Below are positions 18,101 to 27,136 of a DNA stretch of 64,000 nucleotides, one piece after another. The position numbers were made by a program, and so were the translations under genes. Location of the stretch: assembly GCA_905176665.1 (NCBI GenBank), contig CAJINA010000247.1:62001-126000 (forward strand), written 5' to 3'. This DNA is from Olavius algarvensis Delta 4 endosymbiont. Lineage in GTDB: Bacteria; Desulfobacterota; Desulfobacteria; Desulfobacterales; CAJINA01. The notes beneath the pieces were generated by a model that was not told the origin of the DNA, made no database searches, and was given only the letters and a program-made list of their open reading frames with translations. Numbering within the stretch: the first letter of the stretch is position 1; every line of letters begins with the position of its first letter.

Positions 18101-18312
18101 ACATTCAATGGTTCTATATAGGTTGCATCCGCTGTACCCGGATCGGTCATGATGGTGGCCGGGTTCGAGTTGACCAAAACAACTTCATACCCCAGTGATC
18201 TGAGCGCTTTACACGCCTGAGTGCCGGAGTAGTCGAATTCACAGGCCTGTCCGATTACAATAGGGCCGGATCCTATGATGAGTACTTTACGGATGTCGTC
18301 GCGTTTGGGCAT
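15112..18312 (-). CDS. carB: Carbamoyl-phosphate synthase large chain
   Basis: 1066 residues, the normal family length. Two tandem ATP-grasp halves are evident ([20 protein letters not shown] near the N-terminus and [20 protein letters not shown] near residue 550), each followed by an ATP-binding region ([25 protein letters not shown]), then the C-terminal MGS-like allosteric domain ([20 protein letters not shown], NTPSG). It makes carbamoyl phosphate for pyrimidines and arginine. The ATG at 18312 has AAAGGAG five bases upstream; a start 12 codons further up is poorer. carA is not adjacent, so the small chain must be encoded elsewhere. Confidence 0.97.
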   Translation of the reverse strand: [1066 protein letters not shown]

Positions 18313-18340
18313 TGCATCTCCTTTCACGGTGGGGTTGTTA

Positions 18341-18483
18341 GAACCCATCTCGAAAAAGTCTATTGGCCCAAACTCGGCGTTGGGCGCTCGGAATAAATCC
18401 TCGAAATACCTGATTTATTCCTCCGGTTCATTCCTCACGGCCGCCTTGATTTTGAACCAAAATCCGTTTTTTGAGATAGGTTT
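18341..18483 (+). repeat. Dispersed palindromic element, copy A
   Basis: About 143 bp with imperfect terminal inverted repeats: AACCCATCTCGAAAAA at the left and TTTTTTGAGATAGGTT at the right. An internal hairpin GCCCAA-8nt-TTGGGC lies near 18365-18385. The interior is almost identical to copy D at 63765-63953 over its first 35 bases after the terminal repeat. It sits just upstream of carB. The remaining 18484-18671 shows no gene. Confidence 0.8.
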
Positions 18484-18671
18484 TAATTGAGTTACAGACT
18501 TATCCGGGTATCGTAAAGCAGGCAAGCCTGAAATGTTTTAAGCTCTGGCAGTCAAATTTAAACTGAATTTTTAGATCTAAAGTAAGCTTTACTTAATGTC
18601 AACAGGTATCGCGGGAATGCCGGACCCGCCCAACGCCGGCCGGTAACGAATCAGTTTGTGGGAGTGAGGTG

Positions 18672-19994
18672 CTAAGCTGGGATTTGAGCCGCGCGGTTTT
18701 GCCTGGCCCAGTATTTTCGGTATAACCAGCCGGAAGTAATGGTGGAATTTATAGATTTGACCTGCTCAATCCAATCGGGAAGCGCGGCTGCGGCCTGCTG
18801 GAAAGCCTCGCTGGTCAGATCAAAAAAATTCTCCAGCGCCACGCGGTTTGCGCGTTCCACCCAGCTTGCCTCGAGGGCCTGCTGGGCTTTTTCAATGCTG
18901 CTGCGCCCAACTGCAAAATCGGACAAAAGGGCTCGGTGAAGCAACTCGTGTTGCCACCATAAATTAGCAGGATCAAAGTTCGGGCCGGGTGCCGGGCCCA
19001 GGTCGGGAAGGGTTTGCCGGCCGATGCGGATGGGTTTGAACATGGACGTGCAGGGTGCCGCGGTGCCGGTGGCCCAGTAGGTCTGTGCGGCGGCATCCAG
19101 CTGGGCAACCAGGGAGCCGGTGGTCTGGGTGGCATTGCGGGCCAGGGGGTTGGCTGCATGAGCACATATCCGGTTGCCTAAAAAATGGCTGGACGGCTGG
19201 TAGGAAGTTTCACCATGGTCACGCAGGATATCAAAGGCGTCTACCAGATCCAGGCGGCCGGTTTGCTGTTCGAGCAGCTCGGCAGCCCGGCTTTGCCGCC
19301 GGCGGCAGGCCGAAAAGGTGGTAAAGAACCAGTCTGAATAGCACCCGGCAAAATTGAAGGCCGCCCCTTTTTTCAGCCAGCCTTTTTCCCGGGCCGTGGC
19401 CACCAGGTCCGGGTGGCTGCGGTCGAATTCTGCGCCGATGGTCAGGCCGTTGCTGATAGCGTAATGCGTTTTTACCTCGCGGGCAGCCCACAGCGGTCCG
19501 GCTGTTTCCAGGACCCAGGCTGTTTGGGGATCAGCAATCAGGAAGCTGTTGTGGTAGGCCATCTTTTTATCCTGATAGCCACAGATCCCCCCCTGTCCAT
19601 GGTCTGCCAACAGGTGCGTGATCCATTCCACCGCCGCCGGGGCATCGTCCGACCGTTCCAGGGCCAGGCGCAACAGGTCCATGCCGGTCAGCCCGCCCTG
19701 ACGGTTAATCGGCATGCGGGTCCAGACGGCTTCGTTGCCGATCACGACCCCTTTGTCGTTGGCCCCCATCTCGGCGCCCCACATCCAGAAGGGCCGGCTG
19801 AGGAGCACCGGAAGGGTTTCGGTTGCCTGGGGAATCTCGATGTAGGTACAGGACACGGTGGTGCCCGGTGGGTAGGTCCGGCCGGGGTGAAACTCCAGGG
19901 CCTGGGCTTCATTGGGTTCCCGGTCGCTGTTTTTACCGAAGATGATACTGCCGTCGGCAGTCGTGGGCGGCAGGGCTACGAAGGTGTCGCACAT
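18672..19994 (-). CDS. C69-family (secernin/PepD-like) dipeptidase
   Basis: 440 residues. The N-terminus MCDTFVALPPTTADGSIIFG with KNSDREPNEAQ is that of C69/secernin Ntn hydrolases, in which Cys2 becomes the nucleophile after Met removal; I chose the ATG at 19994 for that reason over a start 14 codons upstream. AEMGANDKGVVIGNEAVWT, GLTGMDLLRLALERS and GICGYQDKK are further family blocks. Probably cytosolic with a peptidase or amidase role; secernins have uncertain substrates. It follows the TolC gene on the same strand after a repeat-bearing gap. Confidence 0.85.
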   Translation of the reverse strand: MCDTFVALPPTTADGSIIFGKNSDREPNEAQALEFHPGRTYPPGTTVSCTYIEIPQATETLPVLLSRPFWMWGAEMGANDKGVVIGNEAVWTRMPINRQGGLTGMDLLRLALERSDDAPAAVEWITHLLADHGQGGICGYQDKKMAYHNSFLIADPQTAWVLETAGPLWAAREVKTHYAISNGLTIGAEFDRSHPDLVATAREKGWLKKGAAFNFAGCYSDWFFTTFSACRRRQSRAAELLEQQTGRLDLVDAFDILRDHGETSYQPSSHFLGNRICAHAANPLARNATQTTGSLVAQLDAAAQTYWATGTAAPCTSMFKPIRIGRQTLPDLGPAPGPNFDPANLWWQHELLHRALLSDFAVGRSSIEKAQQALEASWVERANRVALENFFDLTSEAFQQAAAALPDWIEQVKSINSTITSGWLYRKYWARQNRAAQIPA

Positions 19995-20090
19995 GGGGAT
20001 TACCTGGTGGTAACGCGCGTTAAATTTTAAGCGCAATGACGAACGAAGGATATACTGTGAATAACGAAAGGTTCATCGTTCAGGGTTCCC

Positions 20091-20123
20091 GGTTCAAGGT
20101 TGAAACCTCAAAACCTTTGAACC
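20091..20123. repeat. GGTTCAAGGTT-type short palindromic repeat
   Basis: GGTTCAAGGTT and AACCTTTGAACC pair (one bulge) around a 10-nt loop, within a longer run of GGTTC/AACCT words from about 20068 to 20128. Similar runs occur between leuC and leuD and between lepA and leuC. Confidence 0.6.
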
Positions 20124-20148
20124 TTATCAACCCGGCCCAACGGGCCAG

Positions 20149-21558
20149 CTAGTATTTACTATACAGGTCCAGACTTTTCGCCGTGGCGGTGTACAAGGTC
20201 GACCAGGCAAAGCGCAGGGAGAGCCGGGCAAAGGCCAGGCGGCTCTGGGCCTGGGTCAGGTTCCGCTGGGCTTCGTTGAGCCGCACCAGGGAGGCTTGCC
20301 CGGCGGCATATTCTTTTTCGACCAGGTCGCGGTTGCGCTGAACCAGGGAGGCATTCTTGCGCTGCAGCTCCAGCTGCTGTTGGGCGGCCTTGAGACCGAT
20401 CAGGGCATCGTTGACTTCATTGGCCACGGAGATTTTCAGGGCATCCAGGTTCTTGATCTCTTCCTTTTTCTTGTGCTTGGCCTCGGCAATCCGGGCCCTG
20501 TCTGCACCGCCGGAGAACAGATCCCAGTTTAGAAACAGGCCCACCGAGTTGCCGACATCATCCCCCTCAAAAAAGCGGCTTTCGGAATGTTCGCCGCTGA
20601 CGTTTCCCGACAGCACCAGCGCGGGGTAGTAGCGGGATTTGGCCGTGCCGATGTCAGCGTCCGCGCGTTCAATCCCTTTGGCCGTGGCCAGGATGTCGGG
20701 ACGATTTTCGTGGGCGTAGGTGATTTGCGTGGCCTGCTTGGGCATCTCCATGATCGTGCCGGACTCTTCTTCCAGAGCGGCCAGGGACAGGCCCTCCGGG
20801 AACCTGGCATCCGGAATCCCCAACAGGGCGGCCAGGCCTGTCATGGCGGCCACATACTCCTGTCTGGCATTGATGAGGTCGTCTTTGGCGGCGTTGGCCT
20901 GGATTTCAAAATTGAGCACATCGCTCAGGGCCCCGGTGCCTACCCGTAGCCGGGCATTGGCATCGGAAACCTGTTTGAGGTTGAACGATTCGTCTGCCAT
21001 GGCAATGGCAACGCCTTCGCTGGCCAACTGGGCCCGGTAGTAACTGGCCGCCACTGCGGAAAGCAGCAGGCGCCGGGCGTCGAGCAGGGCCTGCTCGCTC
21101 TGCTCCTGGCCGTGGCGGGCACCAGCATTGGTGAATTTGCGGCGGAAGCCGTCGAACAGCGTCCAGTTGGCCGTTACACCGGCCTTGTAGTAGTCATCCG
21201 GATTCTGGATCGTTGCCAGCGGGTTCAATACCTGGGCGCTGGCGACCTGGGTCTTGTACTGGGTCTCGGACAGCTCCACGCGGTTTACCGAGCCATCGGC
21301 GACGATGTTCGGCCAGTAGGTGCCCCGGGCCTGGTTGACCAGCTGGCGTGCCTGTTCGACCCGCTGCTGGGCGGCGGCCAGGGTCGGACTCTCGGCCAGG
21401 GCAATCTTGGCGGTCATGTCCAGGTCCAGCACCTTGATCGACTGAATGTCTGTGCCGGCGTTGCTGCCGGTCTCAGAACCTGCCCAGACAGGGGTACCGG
21501 TAGGTATCAGGCACATTACGAGCAGTATGGCTGCAAAATGAATTCTGAATCGTTGCAT
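20149..21558 (-). CDS. TolC-family outer membrane efflux protein
   Basis: 469 residues. Signal peptide (FAAILLVMCLIPTGTPVWAG), then two OEP repeats rich in coiled-coil helices: IALAESPTLAAAQQRVEQAR in the first half and LVEKEYAAGQASLVRLNEAQ in the second. Forms the outer-membrane duct of a tripartite pump. The ATG at 21558 follows AGGAGATC. 43 bp after the RND gene, completing a marR-MFP-RND-TolC operon. Confidence 0.92.
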   Translation of the reverse strand: MQRFRIHFAAILLVMCLIPTGTPVWAGSETGSNAGTDIQSIKVLDLDMTAKIALAESPTLAAAQQRVEQARQLVNQARGTYWPNIVADGSVNRVELSETQYKTQVASAQVLNPLATIQNPDDYYKAGVTANWTLFDGFRRKFTNAGARHGQEQSEQALLDARRLLLSAVAASYYRAQLASEGVAIAMADESFNLKQVSDANARLRVGTGALSDVLNFEIQANAAKDDLINARQEYVAAMTGLAALLGIPDARFPEGLSLAALEEESGTIMEMPKQATQITYAHENRPDILATAKGIERADADIGTAKSRYYPALVLSGNVSGEHSESRFFEGDDVGNSVGLFLNWDLFSGGADRARIAEAKHKKKEEIKNLDALKISVANEVNDALIGLKAAQQQLELQRKNASLVQRNRDLVEKEYAAGQASLVRLNEAQRNLTQAQSRLAFARLSLRFAWSTLYTATAKSLDLYSKY

Positions 21559-21601
21559 TGAAGATCTCCTACCCAACTGTAGTTAGTGATTTTCATTCCA
21601 T

Positions 21602-24600
21602 TCAAACCGTCGTCAGTTCACCGCTGGGCGTTAACTTTCTTTCGAGCGGGTCCTGGTATCTGGTCCGGGCCGGTTCGACTTCTTCACGGCTGGTCGGCCA
21701 GTGACCATACTTGTACCGGAAGACAAGCCTTCTGAAATCACTCAGTATGACCAGCAGGCTCGGTATCAGCACCAACGTGAGCACCGTTGCGAAGGCCACC
21801 CCGCTGGCCAGTGAGAGGGCCATGGGAATCAGAAACTTGGCCTGCATGTTCGTTTCCATGATCATCGGCGCCAACCCACCCACCGTACTGAGCGAGGTCA
21901 GGAAGATGGCCCGGAACCGGCGGACGCCGCCCGTCCGGATGGCTTCGAAAAACGGCAGCCCTTCGGCAAAATTTTCATTGATCCTTTCAATTAGCACAAT
22001 TGCATCGTTTACTACAACACCCGTGAGGGCGACCATGCCGAAGATGCTCATGATGGACAGATCGTATCCCAGCAGCAGGTGGCCCCAGATGGAGCCGATA
22101 ATCCCAAAGGGGATCGTAAACAGGATGACAAAGGGCTGGGCGTAGGACCGGAACATCGTGGCCACGATGATGAAGATTCCCAGGACTGCAAGGGGGAATC
22201 CCACGTAGAGACTGCTGAACGATTCACGCATTTTCTTTTGTTCACCCTGGAGGGCCACGCGCACATCCGGGTAGTTGTCTTTCAGGGCCGGGAAGAAATT
22301 CTTGATCAACGCGGCGAAAATTTCATTGGCATTGGCCTTGTTCGTATCGACGTCCGCACTGACGGTGACGCGGCGCAGGCCGTCGGTCCGCGTAATGGTC
22401 GAAAAGCCCGGGGACAGGGATACCTCGGCCACCGAAAAGAGCGGCACTTCATGGCCTTCCGGGGTCCGGATGCGGACCCGTTCCAGGTCCGACATGCGGC
22501 TGCGTTCATCGGCGGTGTAACGCACCTTGACCCGGATGTCATCGCGGCCGCGCTGGAGCCGGACCGCTTCATCCCCGTAGTAACCGGCGTAGACCTGGCG
22601 GGCCAGATCGTTCACCGTCAGGCCGAGGGCCCGGGCCTCGGGCTTCAGCGTCAGGCGCATTTCGTTTTTGCCGGGGGGGAAGTCGGAACGGATCTGGTAC
22701 ACACCTTCAAATTTGCTTAAACGGGCCATCAGGTCATCGGCCGCGGCCAGGATATGGTCCATATCGTTTCCCTGGAGCCAGACTTCAATCGGCGCTCCGG
22801 GGGGGCCGGCCGACAAACCCTCAAAAGTCAGGGACTTCACACCGGATATGCGGCCGACCTCTTTCTCCCAGGCCACCATGAGATCGTCCACGTGGATGCC
22901 CCGCCGCTCGGACGGCAGTAAGATGGCCTGGACCGCCCCGTATTGCGGCCCATAGCTGGGGATATCGCTGAGAGTGCCGCCCACCAGGGTGAGGCGGTCT
23001 TCCAGCAGCGGTTCGCCGGATTTGGTCTGGGATTTTTCCGCCAGGCGCAGCAGGGCGCCTTCCACCTGGTCCAGGGCACTGCGGGTCACAGCCGGGGGCG
23101 TGCCGGCCGGGAACTCCACCTGGGAGGTCATGATAAAACCATCGATGGATGGGAATACCTGGAACTTGATGATGCCGCCCCGGACCAACCCGACGGTGAT
23201 CATCAAGACGGCGATAGCAGTACACAAAGAGACATAGCGCCAGTTGAGGGCATGCCGTAAAAATGGGTAGTACATGTTCTTTACGAACCACTCGAGCCCC
23301 CGGCTGGTGATGCGGTGCACCACATCGATACGGCGCTGCAGTTTGCTCATGTTCTGCTCTTCCGCGTTCAGGTCGGGCAGGTGGCTCAGGTGGGCCGGCA
23401 GCAGGATCAGGCATTCCACCAGGGAGACGGCCAGGCAACTGATGACCACGACGGGGAGAATAGAGATGAACTTGCCCATGATGCCGCCTACATAGGCCAG
23501 GGGGATGAAGGCCACGATCGTGGTGACAACGGCAGCCACGACCGGCATGCCGACTTCGCAGACGCCGTCCACCGCCGCCTGCAACGGCGGCTTGCCGCTC
23601 TTCCGATGGACATAGATCGCTTCACCCACCACGATGGCATCATCCACGATGACCCCCAGCACCATGATGAAGCCGAACAGGGAGATCATGTTGATGGTAC
23701 CCCCCAGGGCCCAGACTATGGCCAGGGCACCGGCAATGGAAATGGGGATGCCCATGCCGCCCCAGAAGCTCAAGCGCAGGTTGAGAAACATCCACAGGAG
23801 GGCGAACACGATCGAAAGTCCGATGATGCCGTTTTTAAGCAGCAGGTTGATCCGGTCCCGCAGCATGTTGGTATTGTCGTACAAAACTTTGAGGTTGGCG
23901 CCGGCGGGCAGGATGTCGTTTTTTGCATCCACAAATTTTTGCACGGCTTTAGAGATGGCCAAAGAGTCCTCTTCCTTGGTCTTGTAGACAATCAGCATCA
24001 CCGAGGGGTCCCCGTTGATGGTGGCATCGATGGGATCCTCGGAGAATCCGTCGACAATTTGGGCCACCCGGTCGAGGGTAATGACGTCCCCCTTGGGAGT
24101 GGCCAGGACCACGATGGAAGAGAGCTCCGGGCCGCTGTATTTACGGCCCATGGTCCGGATGCGGATCTCTTCGCCCTTGGTGCGGATGGTGCCGCCGGCC
24201 AGGTTCAGGTTGCTGCGGCGGACCGCGTCGGTGACCTGGTCGAACGAGAGTCCGTATTCACGCAACCGCTGCTCACTAACTTCGATGCCGATCTCATATT
24301 CCCGGGTGCCGAAGATACCGACCTGGGAGACCGGCGGCAGTTGCTGAATCTCGTCCTTGAGCTGTTCGGACCACTCTTTCAGCCGGCGCTCGCTCATGTC
24401 GCCGGACAGGTAAAGCATGATGACGGGATCTTTGAGGGTCAGCTCGTAAATAACCGGTTTTTCGGCATCCACGGGGAAGGTCGAGATGGCATTGATTTTG
24501 GTGCGAACGTCGTCGAGGACTTCGTTGACAGCGTAGTTCTCTTTGACCTCGATATTCGCCGAACCCTGGTTTTCGCGCGATTCAGTGGTATAAAGCTTGA

Positions 24601-24832
24601 TGCCCTCCACGCCCTCGATGGCTTCTTCAATTTTGCGGCTGATGCCTTCTTCTACCTCTTCCGGGTCGGCACCGGGGTAGGGGGCTGACACGATGACCAT
24701 GTCCAGCGAGAACTCCGGGAAGGTCTCCCGGATCATGGATTGGGTGGCGAACCAGCCGGCCACAAATATCATGACCAGCACGATATTGGCAAAAACGGTA
24801 TTGCGTGCAAATGCGGCTAGGACTTTTTTCAT
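21602..24832 (-). CDS. RND-family efflux inner-membrane transporter
   Basis: 1076 residues. N-terminal TM helix (NTVFANIVLVMIFVAGWFAT), periplasmic porter domains, TM4 with the proton-relay sequence GVIVDDAIVVGEAIYVHR, and its second-half counterpart GVVVNDAIVLIERINENF. These Asp/Asn positions are the RND relay region. The TM helix count looks like the usual twelve. Belongs to the AcrB/MexF superfamily, not the heavy-metal CzcA type as far as the relay region shows. GGAG sits 8 bases before the ATG. 88 bp after the MFP gene. Substrate unknown. Confidence 0.94.
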   Translation of the reverse strand: MKKVLAAFARNTVFANIVLVMIFVAGWFATQSMIRETFPEFSLDMVIVSAPYPGADPEEVEEGISRKIEEAIEGVEGIKLYTTESRENQGSANIEVKENYAVNEVLDDVRTKINAISTFPVDAEKPVIYELTLKDPVIMLYLSGDMSERRLKEWSEQLKDEIQQLPPVSQVGIFGTREYEIGIEVSEQRLREYGLSFDQVTDAVRRSNLNLAGGTIRTKGEEIRIRTMGRKYSGPELSSIVVLATPKGDVITLDRVAQIVDGFSEDPIDATINGDPSVMLIVYKTKEEDSLAISKAVQKFVDAKNDILPAGANLKVLYDNTNMLRDRINLLLKNGIIGLSIVFALLWMFLNLRLSFWGGMGIPISIAGALAIVWALGGTINMISLFGFIMVLGVIVDDAIVVGEAIYVHRKSGKPPLQAAVDGVCEVGMPVVAAVVTTIVAFIPLAYVGGIMGKFISILPVVVISCLAVSLVECLILLPAHLSHLPDLNAEEQNMSKLQRRIDVVHRITSRGLEWFVKNMYYPFLRHALNWRYVSLCTAIAVLMITVGLVRGGIIKFQVFPSIDGFIMTSQVEFPAGTPPAVTRSALDQVEGALLRLAEKSQTKSGEPLLEDRLTLVGGTLSDIPSYGPQYGAVQAILLPSERRGIHVDDLMVAWEKEVGRISGVKSLTFEGLSAGPPGAPIEVWLQGNDMDHILAAADDLMARLSKFEGVYQIRSDFPPGKNEMRLTLKPEARALGLTVNDLARQVYAGYYGDEAVRLQRGRDDIRVKVRYTADERSRMSDLERVRIRTPEGHEVPLFSVAEVSLSPGFSTITRTDGLRRVTVSADVDTNKANANEIFAALIKNFFPALKDNYPDVRVALQGEQKKMRESFSSLYVGFPLAVLGIFIIVATMFRSYAQPFVILFTIPFGIIGSIWGHLLLGYDLSIMSIFGMVALTGVVVNDAIVLIERINENFAEGLPFFEAIRTGGVRRFRAIFLTSLSTVGGLAPMIMETNMQAKFLIPMALSLASGVAFATVLTLVLIPSLLVILSDFRRLVFRYKYGHWPTSREEVEPARTRYQDPLERKLTPSGELTTV

Positions 24833-24920
24833 GGCGTGTACTCCAGGCCTTCAGACTGAAAACTGTTAGGATCAACCGCCTAAGCCGCTTCAGTCCAAAG
24901 GCCTACGGGCTGTGCTACGG

Positions 24921-26249
24921 TCAAGATTTGCTTGCTACAATCTCCAATAGTGAATTCTCCAGAGGGTCGACCAGGCGGGTCGTGATGACCCGGTCACCGG
25001 GTTTGAGACCCGCGCCTACGAACGTCTCTTCTCCCTGGCTGCGGACAACCGTTACGGCAATGGTCTTGAGGCGGTTGTTCTGGACGGTATAAACCTTATT
25101 GCTGAAACTGACCGCCCAGCGCGGCAGCCGGTAAACATTTTCCATTGGGAGGCCGGGAATTTCCACGGAGCAGAACATCCCTTCCACCAGTGGTAGCGTG
25201 CGGTCGGAAATTACCGCATTGGCAGCCGGGATTTTCACGGCGACCGTCAAGGTGCGCGTTTCCTGGTCGAATTTGACCACCCGGTCCAAAAAGCCCTCCC
25301 AGGCGTGGGTTGCGGGGGATTCGGTCCAGCGGACCGTGCTTGGGGTTCGCGCCAGATTCTGAAACCAGGCGGTGGCCGGGCCACTTTGAGCGTCGAAGCG
25401 CAGCCATTTGCGGGCATCCCGACTGTCCAGCGGGACCAGGATCTCCAGTACTGCGTCGTTGGCCAGGGTGACGGCCTGATATCCAGGGTTTACATATAGG
25501 CCCAGTTCCAGCGCTTCGGCGCTGATACGGCCGGTGAAGGGTGCCCGGACGGTGCACCGCTCGAGATTCGCCTTAGCGATTTCAAGCTGGGCCCGACCGG
25601 CGGCCAGACCGCTCTTGGCTTCCTGGATCTGGATGGGATACAACGCAATGGCCTGGTTCATCAGGTCGAGCTGGTCGGTGGCCGCATTGGCCGCTTTTTC
25701 AGCTGCATCCACTCCCGAGCGGGTACCGATGGCGTCTTTCTCAAGCAGGGTTTTGAGCCGCTCGAATTCACCGACGGCCAGGTCGCGGTTGCGTTCCAGG
25801 GTTTTCAGCCGCTTGCGGTCAATTTCATATTGCTTTTGAAGCCGCAGCACAGTGTTTTCCAACTGCCGGACAGTGGCCCGGGCGTTGGCCGTATTGGCCG
25901 CGTAATCCCGGGGGTCGATTTTAAACAGCACCTCACCGGCGGGAATGACTTCCCCGGTTTCCAGCCGCGGATGGGTGGCGACGATTTTACCGGTCACCTC
26001 GGGGGCGATGACCGCCGTGCTCAAGGCCCGGGTCTCACCATAGCCGGTTATCGTTACCGGGACGGTTTCGGCATTGACCTCTAAAACTTCAACCCGGATG
26101 GGCCGTTCTTCGGTTTTGGCCTCGGTTGGCGGCTTTTTAAAAGCAGCCAGCAAAGACATGCCCGCGAAACCGAAAAACAGAATGGCGGCGCAGATAACAA
26201 TCCTTTTGACTACCGGTCGGCTGTTTATTTGCCTGAAAAGATTCTTCAT
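24921..26249 (-). CDS. Membrane fusion protein (RND adaptor, HlyD/AcrA type)
   Basis: 442 residues. Single N-terminal TM anchor (IVICAAILFFGFAGMSLLAA), then beta-barrel/lipoyl halves (VTITGYGETRALSTAVIAPE; VRAPFTGRISAEALELGLYV) split by a coiled-coil hairpin from about residue 120 to 215. Bridges the RND pump and the TolC channel in the periplasm. Its ATG overlaps the marR stop (ATGA), with GGGAAG as RBS inside the marR end. Confidence 0.93.
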   Translation of the reverse strand: MKNLFRQINSRPVVKRIVICAAILFFGFAGMSLLAAFKKPPTEAKTEERPIRVEVLEVNAETVPVTITGYGETRALSTAVIAPEVTGKIVATHPRLETGEVIPAGEVLFKIDPRDYAANTANARATVRQLENTVLRLQKQYEIDRKRLKTLERNRDLAVGEFERLKTLLEKDAIGTRSGVDAAEKAANAATDQLDLMNQAIALYPIQIQEAKSGLAAGRAQLEIAKANLERCTVRAPFTGRISAEALELGLYVNPGYQAVTLANDAVLEILVPLDSRDARKWLRFDAQSGPATAWFQNLARTPSTVRWTESPATHAWEGFLDRVVKFDQETRTLTVAVKIPAANAVISDRTLPLVEGMFCSVEIPGLPMENVYRLPRWAVSFSNKVYTVQNNRLKTIAVTVVRSQGEETFVGAGLKPGDRVITTRLVDPLENSLLEIVASKS

Positions 26250-26743
26250 GACGCTTCCCTCTGTGCTGCGATTGGTGACATTTCATTGTCCAATACCTGC
26301 GCAATTCTATCGACTACCCGGTGCCAGTCATCGGCGAACTCCGGGCCGAGTTTTTCCACCAGGTCGACAAAGTTGCTGAAAATTTCCTTTTCTATCTGTT
26401 CTGTAATCGCCACCATGTCCTGGGAAATAGTAACGATTACCTTGCGGCGGTCGGCCGGATCCGGTTCGCGGACCAGGACACCTTTTTCAACCAGGCGGTC
26501 CACCATGGTCGAGGCGGATGGGGCGGAGACGTTCAAAAGTTCCGCCAGTTCGGTAATGGATACCTGCCTTTTGGATTTCACGAATTTCAGGGCCCGCATC
26601 TGGGCAAACGACAGCTCTCCAAAGGCGTTGCTGACGCCGGTTTTGACCATGTAGCGGTTTTCCAATTGGAATACCCACTCATGGATTTTACGGCCGTTGA
26701 TAAATATCTGCCAGGCCAGATCGATATTTTTATTAGAAGTCAT
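26246..26743 (-). CDS. MarR-family transcriptional regulator
   Basis: 165 residues. The winged-helix core is typical: RALKFVKSKRQVSITELAEL, LNVSAPSASTMVDRLVEKG, and the wing REPDPADRRKVIVTISQDM (the DxRxxxxxLT signature, here DRRKVIVTIS). First gene of the efflux operon and likely its local repressor, with a 19-bp palindrome 35 bp upstream of its start. AGGGC precedes the ATG. Confidence 0.92.
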   Translation of the reverse strand: MTSNKNIDLAWQIFINGRKIHEWVFQLENRYMVKTGVSNAFGELSFAQMRALKFVKSKRQVSITELAELLNVSAPSASTMVDRLVEKGVLVREPDPADRRKVIVTISQDMVAITEQIEKEIFSNFVDLVEKLGPEFADDWHRVVDRIAQVLDNEMSPIAAQREAS

Positions 26744-26777
26744 AAATAATGCCCTTGTTAATTATTTGTTAGTTTAA

Positions 26778-26796
26778 TATTTAGGATATCTAAATA
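26778..26796. promoter_or_regulatory. Putative MarR operator
   Basis: Perfect inverted repeat TATTTAG-GATAT-CTAAATA in AT-rich DNA 35 bp before marR, within the size range of MarR-dimer sites. Confidence 0.7.
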
Positions 26797-26833
26797 CAAT
26801 GGACCCCCGGGCATTGTCAAGCATCTTTTAAGG

Positions 26834-26912
26834 GGAACCGGCTTCAGTGCCGCCGATGGGGGGCGGCAAGGTGGTCTACCGAGCATCGGGGCGGGGCCCT
26901 GAAGCCGGTTCC
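26834..26912. other. Large structured palindrome, possible RNA or REP-like element
   Basis: Outer stem of 14 perfect pairs (GGAACCGGCTTCAG at 26834-26847, CTGAAGCCGGTTCC at 26899-26912) enclosing 51 bases. Inside, TGCCGCC/GGCGGCA forms a second perfect 7-bp stem. No T-tract on either side. It lies in the 393-bp gap between marR and a TPR gene; the rest of the gap (26913-27136) has no gene. Confidence 0.55.
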
Positions 26913-27136
26913 GATGGTATGGGAACCTACCACAGGGCAAAAGGGCCGTCTGTTGGTAAATTGTATCGAATTGTAAAAAAATGTATCAGTATATCGATAA
27001 CTATTAGATAATATACGTCTATAGTGTCTTTCTCCCTTTCGGTTCCACCGGGGAGCCTAATGGAAATAGTGACTATGGATTTTGATCCAGTTTGGATTGA
27101 GGCGGGTAGTGGGGATTATGCTGGGTCCTGAATTGT

